Of a stretch of DNA of 64,000 nucleotides, positions 1-12,471 are shown one piece after another (the stretch's first letter is position 1; every line of letters begins with the position of its first letter). Below the pieces are notes generated by a model that made no database searches, was not told where the DNA came from, and saw only the letters and a program-made list of their open reading frames with translations. The position numbers were made by a program, and so were the translations under genes. The stretch covers positions 3,856,544-3,920,543 of the forward strand of contig VYZB01000026.1 in the NCBI GenBank assembly GCA_013397455.1. The letters are read 5' to 3'. This DNA comes from Crotophaga sulcirostris (Eukaryota > Chordata > Aves > Cuculiformes > Crotophagidae).

Positions 1-3000
1 TCTTAATTTTTTCTGCTAGCAAGTACTTGAGATCTTCTTTCTTTTTCCATTGAAAAAAACCAAAACAACCCACCCCCAAACCCTATAACCTTTTCTATCA
101 TGTGTCTAACATTTTATAGAGCAATCGCAAAGGCTAGTAAATTGAGTAAAACATACTATCCTTGGCAGGATTTCCCTTATGACTAAATTCGATATGAACA
201 AAGAGGGCAAGGGCAAATAACTTCACTTATTCAGGTCGTTTTTCATAAGAGTCATGAAAGTTAGATAGAAAAGACCTATTAGATTATCTCGTCTCTCTTC
301 CATCTTGCCAGTTCTGGGTTGTTCTCTGCAGTAACCTTGTGAAATCTTACTTGTCCAAATGGAAGAAAGATATTTTGCCTGCTGCTATCCTTTTTTTTTT
401 TTGAGTGGAAAAGGATGGATGGTTTTCTGTCTGGGCTAGCAAATACTTTCTACGCTTCTACAAGTCTCGTTTTTAATTTCTACAACTGTCTCCTGTTCAC
501 TAGTTTTATGTTCCTCTTTTTTTGAGCACTGTGATCTTATTGTGAGGCATGTTTCCTATACTTTGGCCTACGTTTTTAATTCCACCCCGTTATTCTAGTT
601 GTTCAAGTATTGGAATAACCCTGAGGCTATCTGTAACAATTTCACCCCATTGTGTTTTTGCCCTTCAAGTGCTTGCCAGAAATAATGTATGAACAACAAT
701 AGATTGTTCTTCCTGTATAGTGGGAAATGTTTATGGTGCTCTTCAGATTAAAATAATTTAAAATCCTCTTAAAGATAGGGTTTTTTTCCCCCCTAAGAGA
801 GCTACCAGGGAAGTATATAGATGACTTACGCCCTCCCAAACAATACAAACAAAACCTCTTAGCAATGGTAATAGAACATGAATAATTGGATAGAAGCTCA
901 TCAGCGCAGCCCCTATGAAGTTCATGTTACATGGCTTTATTGCAAGCATGTTTAACTCAATACGCATGTTTTAATTGCTGTGCAGCTAATGAGCTTCTCA
1001 CATGTCTGAAGAATTGGAATGTTTTTGACAGTTGTTGCTCTAATTTACAGTTGTATTGGTAGAATTATTGTGTCTGAAGTAATACTAAAGGAAGGAATTT
1101 GCTTATAAGAATTATATCTCTTTATCTACCAGCTAAAAATGTCACTGAGCCAGTACTTTCTTCGATGATCATGGTGTTAGGGTTGTGCAGAGGTGCTGGT
1201 GAAATGATAGATCGCATCTTGTTTCCAGAAGAAATCTGGATTGTGACTATTGGGCAAATGGGGATGCGTCTCATGTCGCTGGGAAATAGGGAATCCATAT
1301 GGTTTGATGTAGTACAATTGTTTGGCACAGTTTCGGAGGGTATACCACGAGGTATGATCCTACACCAGGAGGTCTGGGGACTACACAGGGGTGTTGTCTT
1401 TATCACTTCAGCACCTCAACTGTAGATTGCTAGGGGCTCATTTTTGAGGGAAAACAAGAGAAAGGAACATGGCTAGCTCGGTCTGGGGGACATCAGGTGC
1501 CTTAGTATGTTAGCATCTTGAAAAGCTCCCAGCATTTATCCTTAACAAAGTCTCATCATCCTGTATTTGGACCTCTCCTACTTGTGCTGGGTTCCTGCAT
1601 TACTGTAGGCTCTTGAGTAAAGTTAGGAATATCAGACAAGCCTATAATTTATGAACATGAGATGTATTGAAAGTGACAAGGAAAACAACTGAAAATTAGG
1701 ATACACAGAATGAATGTGAAAACAACAGAGGATTCTTGGAAGCTGGTTGCATATCTTAATGAAACTGATATGCTGATATAACGAAGGGAAATAAACCTTC
1801 AGTGTACAACAGCATGGCTTTTTTAATAATTGATTTTTATGATACATGTATTTGGTTACATTTTAGTCTGAAAAATGATACATTTGAGCTTGGGTCTCCT
1901 CATCAGATATTTTAGAACACAGAATTTTAAGCTTAACAACACACACAGCAGTCCTTCTTCTATCTCCTAACCAAGTGCATGTCATGTCTTCATGCCAGTT
2001 TTGGGCAGCCTGCATCCTGGTCCCCACCTGGGAACACACAGCTGAGGGATGTCCCTGCTCTCCATGGCTCAGCTGTCAGTGTTCCCAAAGCAGAGAGTTG
2101 TGAAGTTTGCCTGTCTTGAAAAATGGAAGAGGGTACTACACTCTGTGGGAGCAGTGATTCTATTTAAAACTACGCCTTTTTTTTGGAGAGTGATATAACT
2201 GTGGGGTGGAATAAAACTATAACATTCTTTCTCTTCATTCTCCATAAAATACATATATGTAATGGTGACGATGTACAGACTTGCAATAAATTAATTTTGT
2301 TTGCAAAAGCACGGTAATTATACAGTTCTGCTGCCAATTTGGCACAGGAAGACAAGTAAAATCTCAAGTGGAATGCTTTCCCCATGAAAAGTCTTTCTGT
2401 ATTCTTTTTTTCCTTTAGTTTGAACATATTAATCTGATTGGCAAACTCTTTTAAAAATTAATTGCATAGCTTATAGTGTGAAATGATTATCTGTATAGGA
2501 GTTATCATTTTTGCATGCATGGAGGGGAAAAAAAAGGCCAACTGTGTGCTGCTAAGATCTGCTAGGTTGTCCTCTTCAGCAGACTGATGGGCTGCAGTGA
2601 CCTGGAAGGCATCCAGCTGGTGTGTCTCCTTTCCTACCAGCACTGCATTTCTTCATCCTTTAACTCAATTCCTGCTCTTGGTGACAGCTGTTTAATTCTT
2701 CTGCCAAAGATAGTTTCAGGGGAAAAAAAAAAAAGAACTGCAAAGGAAGGAACTGTTTAGAATATTGGGTCTAAACATAGATGATGGTGGTGATCGCTGG
2801 TTCCATTTTTAGCCCGGCTTCCTAAAGAAACGAGGCTTACACAGCAGTGACATCTGTTATTCTGCTGCTTCCTCACAGATTTTGAGCACATGGGTCGACT
2901 TCAGCCAAATTTTGATTAAAAAAATAAGTTTTCCACCAGGTTTTCGTGTTGGTGGATGGTGACATTTGGGAAAGGGCAGACTTTTGAGCTCAGTCCTGAT

Positions 3001-6000
3001 TTCTTTTTGACCATCTGACTGCAGTCACTGGCAATGGGACAGGGCAGGGATCAGAGGGGGTCTTGCAAAGCAAGGGAGCAAGAGAAGTGGAGGAGAAACA
3101 ACTGCCTTTTTGGTTGGTGAGTTGTGATATGACTATCAGGGTACAGAATTAAAAAGATGGGGAAAAAAGGTTGCAGTAGTTCCCTGGCTCAGAGTGGCCT
3201 GTCCTGTGTTGCTAGGTGGGCTCCTGCCAGAAAGAGATGTCTTCTCCTGCTCTGTTGCCACCTCTCCTTGTGCTAGCATGAACATGTATGGGTCACTGCT
3301 GCTTAGGAAACGTTTTATGGCCATGTTACTTGGAGCTTAGATCAGCTTAAAGCGATCGTGAAAGTGAAGCCCAGTGAGGCAGTGATGGGAGAAACCACTT
3401 TGTGGTGCGAATCAGTCCTCCCGTCGCACAAAGCCGCTTAGACTTAATGAGCTGGGCTTTGGGCAGGATTAGTCCTGCTGGCTGTGCAAGTTGAGTGTGA
3501 TCCAAATGAGTGAGCAAGTATAAAAGAGTATCAGACAGCGCCTCAATATCAACCATGGTGGTTGACCAGAGATGTTGGTGGAGTCTGGTAGAGCTTTCTA
3601 GCTTGTGCAGATCACGTTCTCCTGCATCCACCCCCAGGCAGGTTTTGTGGGCATGCATTCCTGGTTCCACTGGCTGTGGGAAAACAGCAAGGCAGTGCCG
3701 TTGGACATCATAACTCACCTGAAGAATAAGAGCTGCGGCAATAGTTTTGGAGAGGACTTTGCCCCTGTTTGGGATCTGGCAGATGTGCAGAAACATTTTA
3801 AGAGCCATTAAGACTTTTGTGATGAGGTGGTAAAATGCTGTGACTGCAAAGAGTTCTTTAAGACTCCTCCTGCAGTCTATGGGGAGCTCCTGGTGAAGAG
3901 AAGTAAGCTGGTGACCTGGAAAAAGAAAATGAAGGAAGTAAGATTAGTCTGCTTGACAGGGAATGCCATCATGGGATTTACTTTGATTCTTGTGAAAGTA
4001 CCAGTCCGAAAGACTTTATACAGTGTGATTCTGTGTTATATAGTTGGAGAGAAGATAATATACTTTTAGAGGGTTTTTTTTAGTGTTTGGTTTTGTTGGT
4101 TTTTTTATTATTATTTTTTTTTTCCTGGATAGGGAATCTGTGAGTGCTTCGGAGGAGCTCTGGATGATACTCTTTGTTTAGCAACTGTCGTGCCAGTTTG
4201 TATGATCTCTAGTGATAGAACCTGTTCTGGGAAATGTCTGAAATCCAGAATCATGAAATATTCAGTGGACAGTTCACTGCTAATGGGCTCCAGATTTGCG
4301 CCAGTACCACAGGATCGGTAACAAAAGGCTCTGTGTGCCAATACTAAGTTGCTTGAGACTGCTTTGTCTTTTAAGTTTTATTTCAGGTTTTATCAAAAGC
4401 AAAATCTGGGTTCAGCAAGGCAGGTCTTAGTTGGTTAAAATCAGCAAAAGCTTGTTTTATTTTCCCTACTTGAAGGAAACCTTGAATATGGTACACATAG
4501 GGTATGTAGGAGCAAGTTATTTTTTTTCAGCAGTAGATAAATTGATGCGAGAGAAAAAAATATACGGTATTGATTTTTCTTTTCCTGTGGCTTTTGAGAG
4601 GTTGTTAATGCAGCAAGTACACAAGAGCACTTGTATGTCTGTCTGCACAGTAATCTCTAATAAATTGACTTTTTTAAAAACCATTTTTAGTCTGTAGTTT
4701 CAGTGACTTGATTTGTGGACTAGATGATATCTCCTGGCACATAATTACTCATTTTTGCGTTGTGTAAAAGGTTGGAGGATAAATTTTGATGCATTGTCTC
4801 TAGCACTAAACTTATCTCCTATTACGCGTACAAGTTTTTCCCTCTGTCTTCTTCCTTATTGTAGCTGACCAGATAGGTTTTTAGGGATAGATTTTTTCAG
4901 TATTAAAATCTATAATAGAGATACTTCCTAGAGCTCATTCTTGCACATCATGACATGGCAAGAGCAATAATTGATGTTGTGGAGACCAGTTATTTCTTTC
5001 TCTCAGGGTGGCCAACTATATAAACAGGTTAGTGACCATAACGAACTGTGACCTTTTACTTCTTGTTTTTTGGGGGGAAAGAAATAAAAACGTGCAGCAG
5101 GACACATGGCGATAATCGTATTAGTGATAAAATGAAAGCGATTTGATAAACGTAACAGAATTTGACATCCAAGGAGCTGTCAGTCCAATAGTCTGAGGAT
5201 GCCATGGAAAGCAATAGGTAGATGCTGACATGCAGCTGTATGAGATGTTTGTGCATGGTTGGGTTATTGTGTGTTGGATAACCAACAGAAGCACTTCTGA
5301 GACCAATGAACAGGTAGGCACATGGTGATGCTTACAAGTCGCCAACATTCAGGGACACTTTCTGTGTGTTTGTTGCTCTTTGTTCATGCTGTTCTGGGCT
5401 TGCAGTCAAAATTTTGGGGTCATTAGTATTTTGTTCCCACTGTCCACTGCAGGACTGCATTGTGTCAAATTTCTTATGGCCTTGCTGCACATATTCAGTG
5501 TTACCTAGGATTATGTTGTCTCAAGCGACACTAACATTTTTCTTCTGTTTCATTCTGTTCTCTCCATGTCTAAAGGCTTGTAGGTTGCCAGGGTAGCACA
5601 GGGACCGTGTTGTCCCTGCTGTGAGAAGAGATGGATGCTGATTATGTTGCTCTGTGGTGGTTTATTCCAAATAACACTTTGTCTTGGCAGTATTTCAATG
5701 ATCCCAGTTCTCATTACGGTGATCCTTGTTTAACATTGTTTCTCAGGCCATGAGACTGATAGGGTTTTCACTTGATCTTTGATGTCCTCCTAACATACCG
5801 CTTGTTCTTATGCAGTTTTCTAGTTTTTGATCTTGTGCCCTTCCCATGATGGTTCTCAAGGTCCTGCAAAATCACCAGTCTTCACCTGGAAGCCTATATA
5901 TGGAGGAGACTCCAATAAAGAGAGATTCCATATGGACTTCTGACTCAGAAGATTTTTTTTTTTTATCCTGTCCAAATAGCAGAATGGTTACTTTGAGCTT

Positions 6001-7234
6001 TCAAAGTCTTACGACTCAACTTGTATTGGTAGAAATATGAAACATTGTGGTTAGAGCTGAGCTCAGACCAGCTGGAAAACGACTGGTGGCCTGTTAGCTA
6101 TGCAAAAAGGATCCCAGTGAAAAAGAAGAGGCATAAATGCAAGTTGTGGAATCTGGCTCCCTCTCCTTCATGACACACGCTACCACAAATGCTGCTTGTG
6201 ATGTTGTTGCGTTTACCTGATCTTTCTCCTTTTGTGTTCTTGCATCAAGAAGGAACCAAAGGCTCAGCCTGGGATGCTGTAGCAACTTCAGATCACAGGC
6301 ACCCTTTAACAGGCAGAAGCTATCTGAAGCTCGAGGCACCAAAGGTTTCAAGAGCACAAGATGTTGCTGTTGCAGAGAAAGAAGAAAAAGCAGTTGATAT
6401 CCCAAACTTGTGATACTTTGAGACTTCAGCTCTCAAGGCCACAAGCAGACCTTTTGCCATTTTAAATGTGGTATTATTACAAGGGATCATTTTCCTTCCA
6501 CTACCTGTGGAGCAAAGAATATCTTTGTGAGTACCTCTTGGACCTCACAAAGTCGAGAGACTTGGAGTTTCAGGGTCTCAGAATATCTTGCAATTTACCT
6601 TTGCTATGCAGTCAATAAGACACTTGAAATTTTTGTAAGGTGATACCCTTTTTTGACCCAGCAATGTTTGTCATGGAGCTGCTGTGTGAAGAGGTCAGTG
6701 AGGACGGAGGCTCTGTTCACCAATGGTTTGTTCTGGTATTTTCACTTGGTTATGAGGCCCCTCTTTGATTTGTTGCCTGAAGATGATACCAGCCATATTA
6801 TGCAGGAATATTATTTTACATATGTGTAGATGTGTGTGTTTATACACCACCACCCAGTGCAAACGAGACTCTTCTTATGTGTTGTTATTCATATTGATCT
6901 GAGAAATACATTCAAATTAATACAAAATCTCAGTATTCCTTTATTACTTAGAAATGGAGGGTGCTTGGCCTCTGGAAAGAACTGTGTCTCATTTGTCATT
7001 TTTTATGAAACAATGATGTTAATATTTTTCTGACTTCTCACATTTTTAATACACTTTTCAGGAGGCCTTTTCTGGCTTTAACAGGCAGATCCACATGGCC
7101 TCTGTTTTCCTATTGTCTTTACTTTTCCCGTATGTCTTTTATATCTCCATCAAAGTGGTTGTTCAAACTCAGTTGTTTATAATTCCTCTGTATTAAGAAG
7201 CACCATTTTTTGTCTCCTTTCCCAGTAGTTGAAC
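1..7234. other. Unique non-coding sequence, no gene recognised
   Basis: I see no interspersed repeat of a known family and no exon that I can defend. The stretch is AT-leaning with scattered T-runs, for example near 391-402 and 5950-5961. A region open on both strands lies at about 1099-1425. A longer, decayed-looking frame at 3605-4069 is listed separately. The remaining open frames are short and of the kind expected by chance. Confidence 0.6.
3605..4069 (+). other. Unrecognised near-open frame broken by one stop
   Basis: Two open stretches, 3605-3811 and 3827-4069, are in the same + strand frame. They are separated only by a TAA at 3809-3811, giving about 154 codons with a single stop. The second half is lysine-rich in its middle and ends in a hydrophobic stretch. 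I do not recognise the protein. The opposite strand is also open over 3347-3808, which weakens the case that the + frame was ever coding. It could be a decayed retrocopy, a fragment of an old mobile element, or chance. There is no obvious poly-A tract or flanking duplication to prove a retrocopy. Confidence 0.15.
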
Positions 7235-7670
7235 ATCTCTGTGGGCTGGAGGACCTCCCATATGAGGACAAACTGGGAGAGTTGAGCTTGTTTAGCCTGG
7301 AGAGGAGAAGGCTCTGGGGAAACCTTATAGTGGCCTTCCAGTACTTAAAGGGGACCTACAAGAATGTTGGGGAGGGACTTTTTATCAGGGAGTTCAGTGA
7401 TAGGATGAGGGGTAACAGTTTTAAGCTGAAAGAGGGGAGACTTATATTAGAAGTTAGGAAAAAAAAATTCCTGTGAGGGTGGTGAGGCACTGGAGCAGGT
7501 TGCCCAAAGAAGTTGTGGTTGCCCCATCCCTGGAGGTGTTCAAGGCCAGGTTGGAATGGGGTTTGAGCAACCTGATCCAGTGGAAGGTATCCCTACCCAT
7601 CGTAGGGGGATTGGAATTGGATGATCTTTAAGGTCTCTTCCAACCCAAACCATTCTATGATTTTGTGATT
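7235..7670 (+). mobile_element. CR1 LINE 3' end (old)
   Basis: This is a 5'-truncated CR1 retrotransposon holding the last part of ORF2 and the 3' tail. Translation of 7210-7476 gives the CR1 C-terminal signature, with pieces resembling GLEDLPYEDKLGEL, LFSLERRRLWG and FQYLKGTYKN. The frame is then broken within an A-run near 7460. The nucleotide match continues through the ORF2 end (gttgcccaaagaagttgtgg) to the terminal hairpin and a tail of CATTCTATG-like octamers ending near 7670. The ATTCTATG tail places it in the ordinary avian CR1 type. Frame breaks and substitutions show that it is old and inactive. The 5' boundary is approximate. Confidence 0.93.
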
Positions 7671-8449
7671 CAATGCACTGGATGCAGTCTTCTTCAGCAA
7701 TGTAAAGGGAATTAGGTTTAAATTAAAGTATTGGTTTTTTTTTAGGAACCAGCGTTGGTAGACCAACAGTGGCGATTTTGTGCATGACTTTCTCCTCCTT
7801 AGTTGTAGTAAGACGTACCCTGTGTTTGTCTGAAATAAACCCAAAGACAAGCTGTGGAAGATTAACTAAGGTGCCAGAACAGCAAAGGTTGATAAAAAAT
7901 GCGCAAGCCAAAAAGCCTTTCCCTCTGGATTGAGGGGACACTTAAGTCTGCTTGGAGCATGTGTTGTGAGATAGAAAGTGAAATTAAGGACTTTTAATTC
8001 TTGCAAGTTCATGGCATTTCTTTTTTTTTCTGGAAATGATGATCTTTATTTTTCACTTTTTATGTACTGTTCAGAAGGTAATAGCTTCCACGGGAGTGAC
8101 TTGTACATTTGTATGGTTGGCTTTTTATTGCAGTAGGCTCTTAGTAGGTCAAGAAAGCACACATGGGGGGGCTCTTAAAGTGGATGCTTTTGCTTAGGTT
8201 TTGTTTTTTCACTTCTTCAACAAATCTTTTTCTCTCCTCTCAGTTTGCAGCTTTCTAAGCCTTTGCCAGCAAAAGCAAAATAGTAATGCTCTGCCAGCAC
8301 TACTAACTTCAAACAAAGCACAGAGCATATTTAATGTGCAATTGTGCAGAGGTGTTTCTTGCAAACACCTATAGTCTTGCCATGGTACTCGTGATGGTTC
8401 CTTAATTGCCTCCAGGATGCATGTGATGTGAATGCAATGGAATATAATT
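7671..8449. other. Spacer between two CR1 fragments
   Basis: Unique AT-leaning sequence with T-runs near 7735-7743 and 8021-8029. I recognise no gene, RNA or repeat family here. Confidence 0.5.
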
Positions 8450-9000
8450 TACTTAGATTTAGCAAGATTTTCTACATCCTTGTAGCCATACTGCGAAGTG
8501 GTGGACTATGAGATGGGTGGAAAACTGGTTGAAAAGGTCAGTGCTTTGATGTAATTAGAGCTGCTTATGTGTGGCCTCCCTGATGGTTAGTAGTGGGACC
8601 AACATTTTTTAATGTCTTTCTCAACAGCTTGGTAGATGAGGTAGGATGCACATTTAGTAAAGTAATAGATGGAGCTGAACTGGGAGTAGTTCTTGTTGTG
8701 ATTGAGGGCAGGACTCCCATTTAGAAGGACTTTGACAAGGTGGAGAGTAGGGGTGATGGGAGCTCATGATGCTCAGCAGAGAAGTCCCTCACCTGGGATG
8801 GAATAATCCCTTGCAGGACATTCCCTGGCACAAGAAGGGCAGTGATGAGCCGAGTCTACTCAATCTGAAGAAGATGCAGGGGCGAACTTTCATTACCCTC
8901 ATTTACCCAAGGGGAGGTGGCAGGGAAGCTGGTGTGTGCTTCTCAGAGGAGTGTAGTGATAAGAGGCAACGCACACAAGTTTGATTTAGGTTACGCATGG
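8450..9000 (+). mobile_element. Heavily decayed CR1 reverse transcriptase region
   Basis: This is an old CR1 ORF2 fragment recognisable mainly by alignment from memory of the family layout. A ggtgggtggaaaactggttg block matches the RWVENWL region. It is followed by a GP..FNVFLNSLVDE-like stretch near 8598-8640. Next comes a decayed FADD region near 8650-8680, where the catalytic aspartates are lost (S-K-V-I-D-G). A gagggcaggactcccatttagaag block marks the downstream ORF. From about 8840 to 9000 it resembles the later ORF2 segment with deletions in between. No open frame survives. Boundaries and internal deletions are approximate. Confidence 0.7.
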
Positions 9001-11700
9001 AGGGTGGAGGGAAAGCAACCCCAAACCCTGAACTTTTGCCTGAGGAAACATGGGAATCCCCATTAGAAGAATTTAGATTAGAAAGCACGTCTGCCAGGAA
9101 TAGTTGCAGTACTGTTCCTGCCTTGAGGCTGGGAGCGAGACCATGACTTTTTCCAATTCTGCCTTTCCCATAACCAGTCTGGTGAACTTCCATGGAGAAA
9201 GCCTCACCTTCTTTTCTTTTAAAAATCAAAAAAAACCCATCAAAAAATCGACCAAAACCATCCTGAAGATATGTTGCAGGCATGTATTATTTATCCTTCT
9301 AGAACTGGATACTTTCTTGCAGTGCATCCATATCTTCTCAGAGATGGCCATCAGTGTATTCCAAGTCCTAGTCTGTTGAACACACAGGCCTTGGATTCAA
9401 CTTGAAAATGGTCAGAGAAGTATTTGCTGCACATTTCTGCTGCACAGTGAAATACAAATAGCCCTTTTTCACTCCCTCAAGAAACGTTAAAGTCTATTTG
9501 GAGGAATGAAAGTGCAGTGCAACATTTAGTCATAAATTGAAGATTTCCAACACCGTGTTGACTTAAAGCATATGTTAGTGAAACATGTCTCTGCTTTGCA
9601 GACAATTTTTATACATATGCTGTGGCAAGCACATTTAAAACATGCACAGAAAATGTGCTGTCGGGAACAATCCAGCGGTGATGGTAGGGTCATTTAGATG
9701 ACTTAACAGGTCTTTTTTTTTTCCTAGCTATCTGTATTAAATCAATGATTCATATAAATTATGCCAAAGGGAGTTAATTGTTATTACATAGTATAAAAAG
9801 CTGCCAAACTAAGGGCAAAACTCTTGTTGCAGTGCATGAAATAAAATGGAGTTGTTATGATTGCTGAAAGCATAAAATGGCTGAGTCTTTCACCCTTACC
9901 AAATGGCATGAACTGTAATTACAATGGTAGAGAAGAAATTTTGTAGGCAAAAGTTTGGAGGTTGTGGCATGTTTGGAGGTTTTTGGCAGATTTGGAGATT
10001 CTCCAGAATATGCAACGAAAATTGAATGTAAAATACTCAGCTGAAGGAGAACACGATACTTCTTCATTGCCCAGATCTGCAGAGGAATTTAGGAATTTAA
10101 CTTCATTGGTTCAGTGGGAATTGAGCTCCTAAATATCTCTGAGAGATTAGGCTGTAGTCTATGTAATATGGTTTATTTCTTATCTCTACAAGGGGGGCAC
10201 TGCTACTGTTCTCTCTTGCAAAAATGCTATAAAGAAAAATACTTCACCTTTTTTTTTGTGGTCAGATACTGTGAAGATGAGGCTATGTATGTATCTTAAT
10301 TAGATGGCTACGGGCAGGATAATAGGCTTGGCTCAGAATTGTGTTCTCTGGGCACATTTTCAGGGCTGTTTGAAGATGAATTGTAGTTTCTCTGAGAGAG
10401 GGTACATCAAGGATGCTTTAACAGAAGATGATAAGCATTGGTGCTGGACATTGCACCCTATTGCTTTGGAATATTTCTCACTGTAGTCAGTGGAGAGGAA
10501 AAAAAATACATCATGTTGCTTAATTTCAATACAGACTTTGTACAAAATGTGACATCGCCCTTTCCTAGGGTAGTTGTATTTTAAATGGAAGAAGATGATA
10601 TAATGAGAGGAAAATGTGAGTGTGGAAACACTGACTGTTTTGTAAAAGAGAATGGGTAAAAAATACATTTTTAGGAATTGTTTGAAGGAAAGTGGGGTTT
10701 TTTTATGCAAGAAAAATTAGTCTTCAAAGCAAAGAGCATGGCAATAACCAGAGGAGCAGGTGAAGGTGTAGGATAGAGAGAGGGTCTAGGGTGGGACAGA
10801 GGACAACTGGAGTGGAGATGTTGGCGTGGCAGAGCTACTGAGAGCAACCTAGAGTAATTTTGAATGAGTACACATTTATTAGTGTTGAATTGGAAGTTCG
10901 AGAGTACTATGACACAGTAGAAACTTAGGAAATGGCATTACCAAAAATCAGGAAGCTCACAGTGTCTAGTTAGTAAATAATTAATAATGGATAATTTCTG
11001 GCCTGCTTAGTGACCTGACCTGATTGCAAGAAACTAAATATATGGAGTCAGGATTAGACATTGTCTTTGCTGTGAGTGGCCAGTAGTGGAAGAGTAGATG
11101 ACTAAAGTCCTTTGCAAAAGCTGTTACAGGGCTGGAAGAAAGCTTTTTATTTTTCTCTAATATTAACAAGATTTTTTTTTTATCCATCTGCAATATTCAA
11201 GAAGGGGAAGTACTTGAGTGGGGGGTCCTCTGTAATCTCTTTGAGAACTTGTGGATATTGCTCTGTTTTGGCTAGCTTTTTCACTGACATTCCTACTGCA
11301 ATAACTGTGTCTCTCAGTGTGCCAAAGGGAATCAAGTGAAGAAAAATTAAGTCTGTAGTGACAGAAATTGCTAGTGACTTCCAAAGGAAGGAGAGACTGG
11401 GACTGCTTTAAAGAAGTGCTTAATGGACCCAAGTGAAAGAAATGTTGACTTAACTTGTTTTTAATTGTTTTTAAGGGTGTTTAAAAGTGAGCTTGTTATT
11501 GAAGAGATAAGTAGTTAAAGTCCTTGAAAAATTATGGTGAACTTTGGAAACACCTTTATGGAAAAGCAGTTACCCACCTTAAAATTATTTTTACTGCTAC
11601 CAAATCTGTGTGAATGGCTCAGTTAATTACTTGATTAAGTGTAGTTCAGTGCAGGGATGCTACTCAGATATGTCAGCATGTGTGTGCTTTCGGTATAATG
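9001..11700. other. Unique non-coding sequence
   Basis: No gene, RNA or repeat family is recognised. Several open frames of 60-116 codons occur on both strands, but none has a recognisable product or splice context. AT-rich patches lie around 9720-9800 and 10490-10710. Confidence 0.5.
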
Positions 11701-11712
11701 GAAGATGATGGG

Positions 11713-11804
11713 ATGGTCTTTTAGATGATGGGATGGTGTTAGTGTTGGCTTATAGGTTGGACTTGATGATCTCACAGGTCCTTTCCAACCTTGTGATACT
11801 GTGA
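11713..11804 (+). mobile_element. Young-type CR1 3' terminal fragment
   Basis: This is only the last ~90 bases of a CR1 copy: the end of ORF2, the 3' UTR hairpin arms GGTTGGA and TCCAACC, and a short GTGATACT-type tail. Over about 84 bases it differs from the copy at 63780-64000 at roughly one position, so it belongs to the same recent subfamily. It shares the GGGATGG variant with that copy, where the 39688 copy has GGGTTGG. The 5' junction is odd: a 15-base unit, agatgatgggatggt, occurs at 11703 and again at 11723. Confidence 0.9.
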
Positions 11805-12471
11805 AGACAAAAGATCTTATACATAGTCATTTCAGTTGTTGCTTTAGGAAATTTTATGAATAAATAAAATAAAATCACATTTGTCAATCACTTTTTTGAC
11901 TAGAATGCCTTCTCTCAGTAAGTAGGAGAGAGCTGAACTGATGATAGTTTCTAGGGGCCAAAGGGTTTCTAACAAAATGATTTGGTCAAGAAAATTATTT
12001 CATCACTGTAGCTTAGGTGTTTTTTTCAGATGAAAATGACTACAGGAGGATGTGTCTTTGTCAATACAACAATCTGCAAATTGATTTTGTTCTTATGTTT
12101 TTGCTGTCATTAGGACAGCAGAGAAAGATCACAACTCTGCCTTGTGTAGCTATATTAGCAAAACATCATGAAGAGGTTGAGGTGTATTAACATGTACTTT
12201 TGTTCTGGAGTTTGACTGCAAGCACAGGACAAAGTATTGATAAAACCATCAGAAGTGGTGCGAGAAGTATGTGCAGGTCTTGTTCTAAAAAATATCTCCC
12301 TGTCCCTAAGTAGAGTATTCTGTTTGACAAGTAAATGTCTTATTTTGGAAAGCATGTCCTGCTTTACTGAAAACATCTGCTTTTCTCCCAAGAGACAAGC
12401 CTCCACTGAGTGACTTTATGCAGCATCCTTTGGGCATGTTAAAGGAGCATCAATGAAAGCCAGAATCTAAA
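11805..12471. other. Spacer between CR1 copies
   Basis: Unique AT-rich sequence. An A/T-rich run with overlapping aaataaaataaaa motifs lies near 11860-11878. No gene is recognised. Confidence 0.5.

Noticed and set aside
1099..1425. 109-codon open frame, with the opposite strand also open
   Set aside because: No recognised family, no splice or promoter context, and openness on both strands points to low stop density rather than coding.
3347..3808. 153-codon open frame on the - strand
   Set aside because: Longest host-like frame, but no recognisable domain, and it overlaps a near-open + frame; kept only as context for 3605-4069.
5597..5616. Short hairpin CAGGGAC / GTCCCTG
   Set aside because: Seven-bp stem with a 6-base loop, no surrounding context or copy elsewhere.
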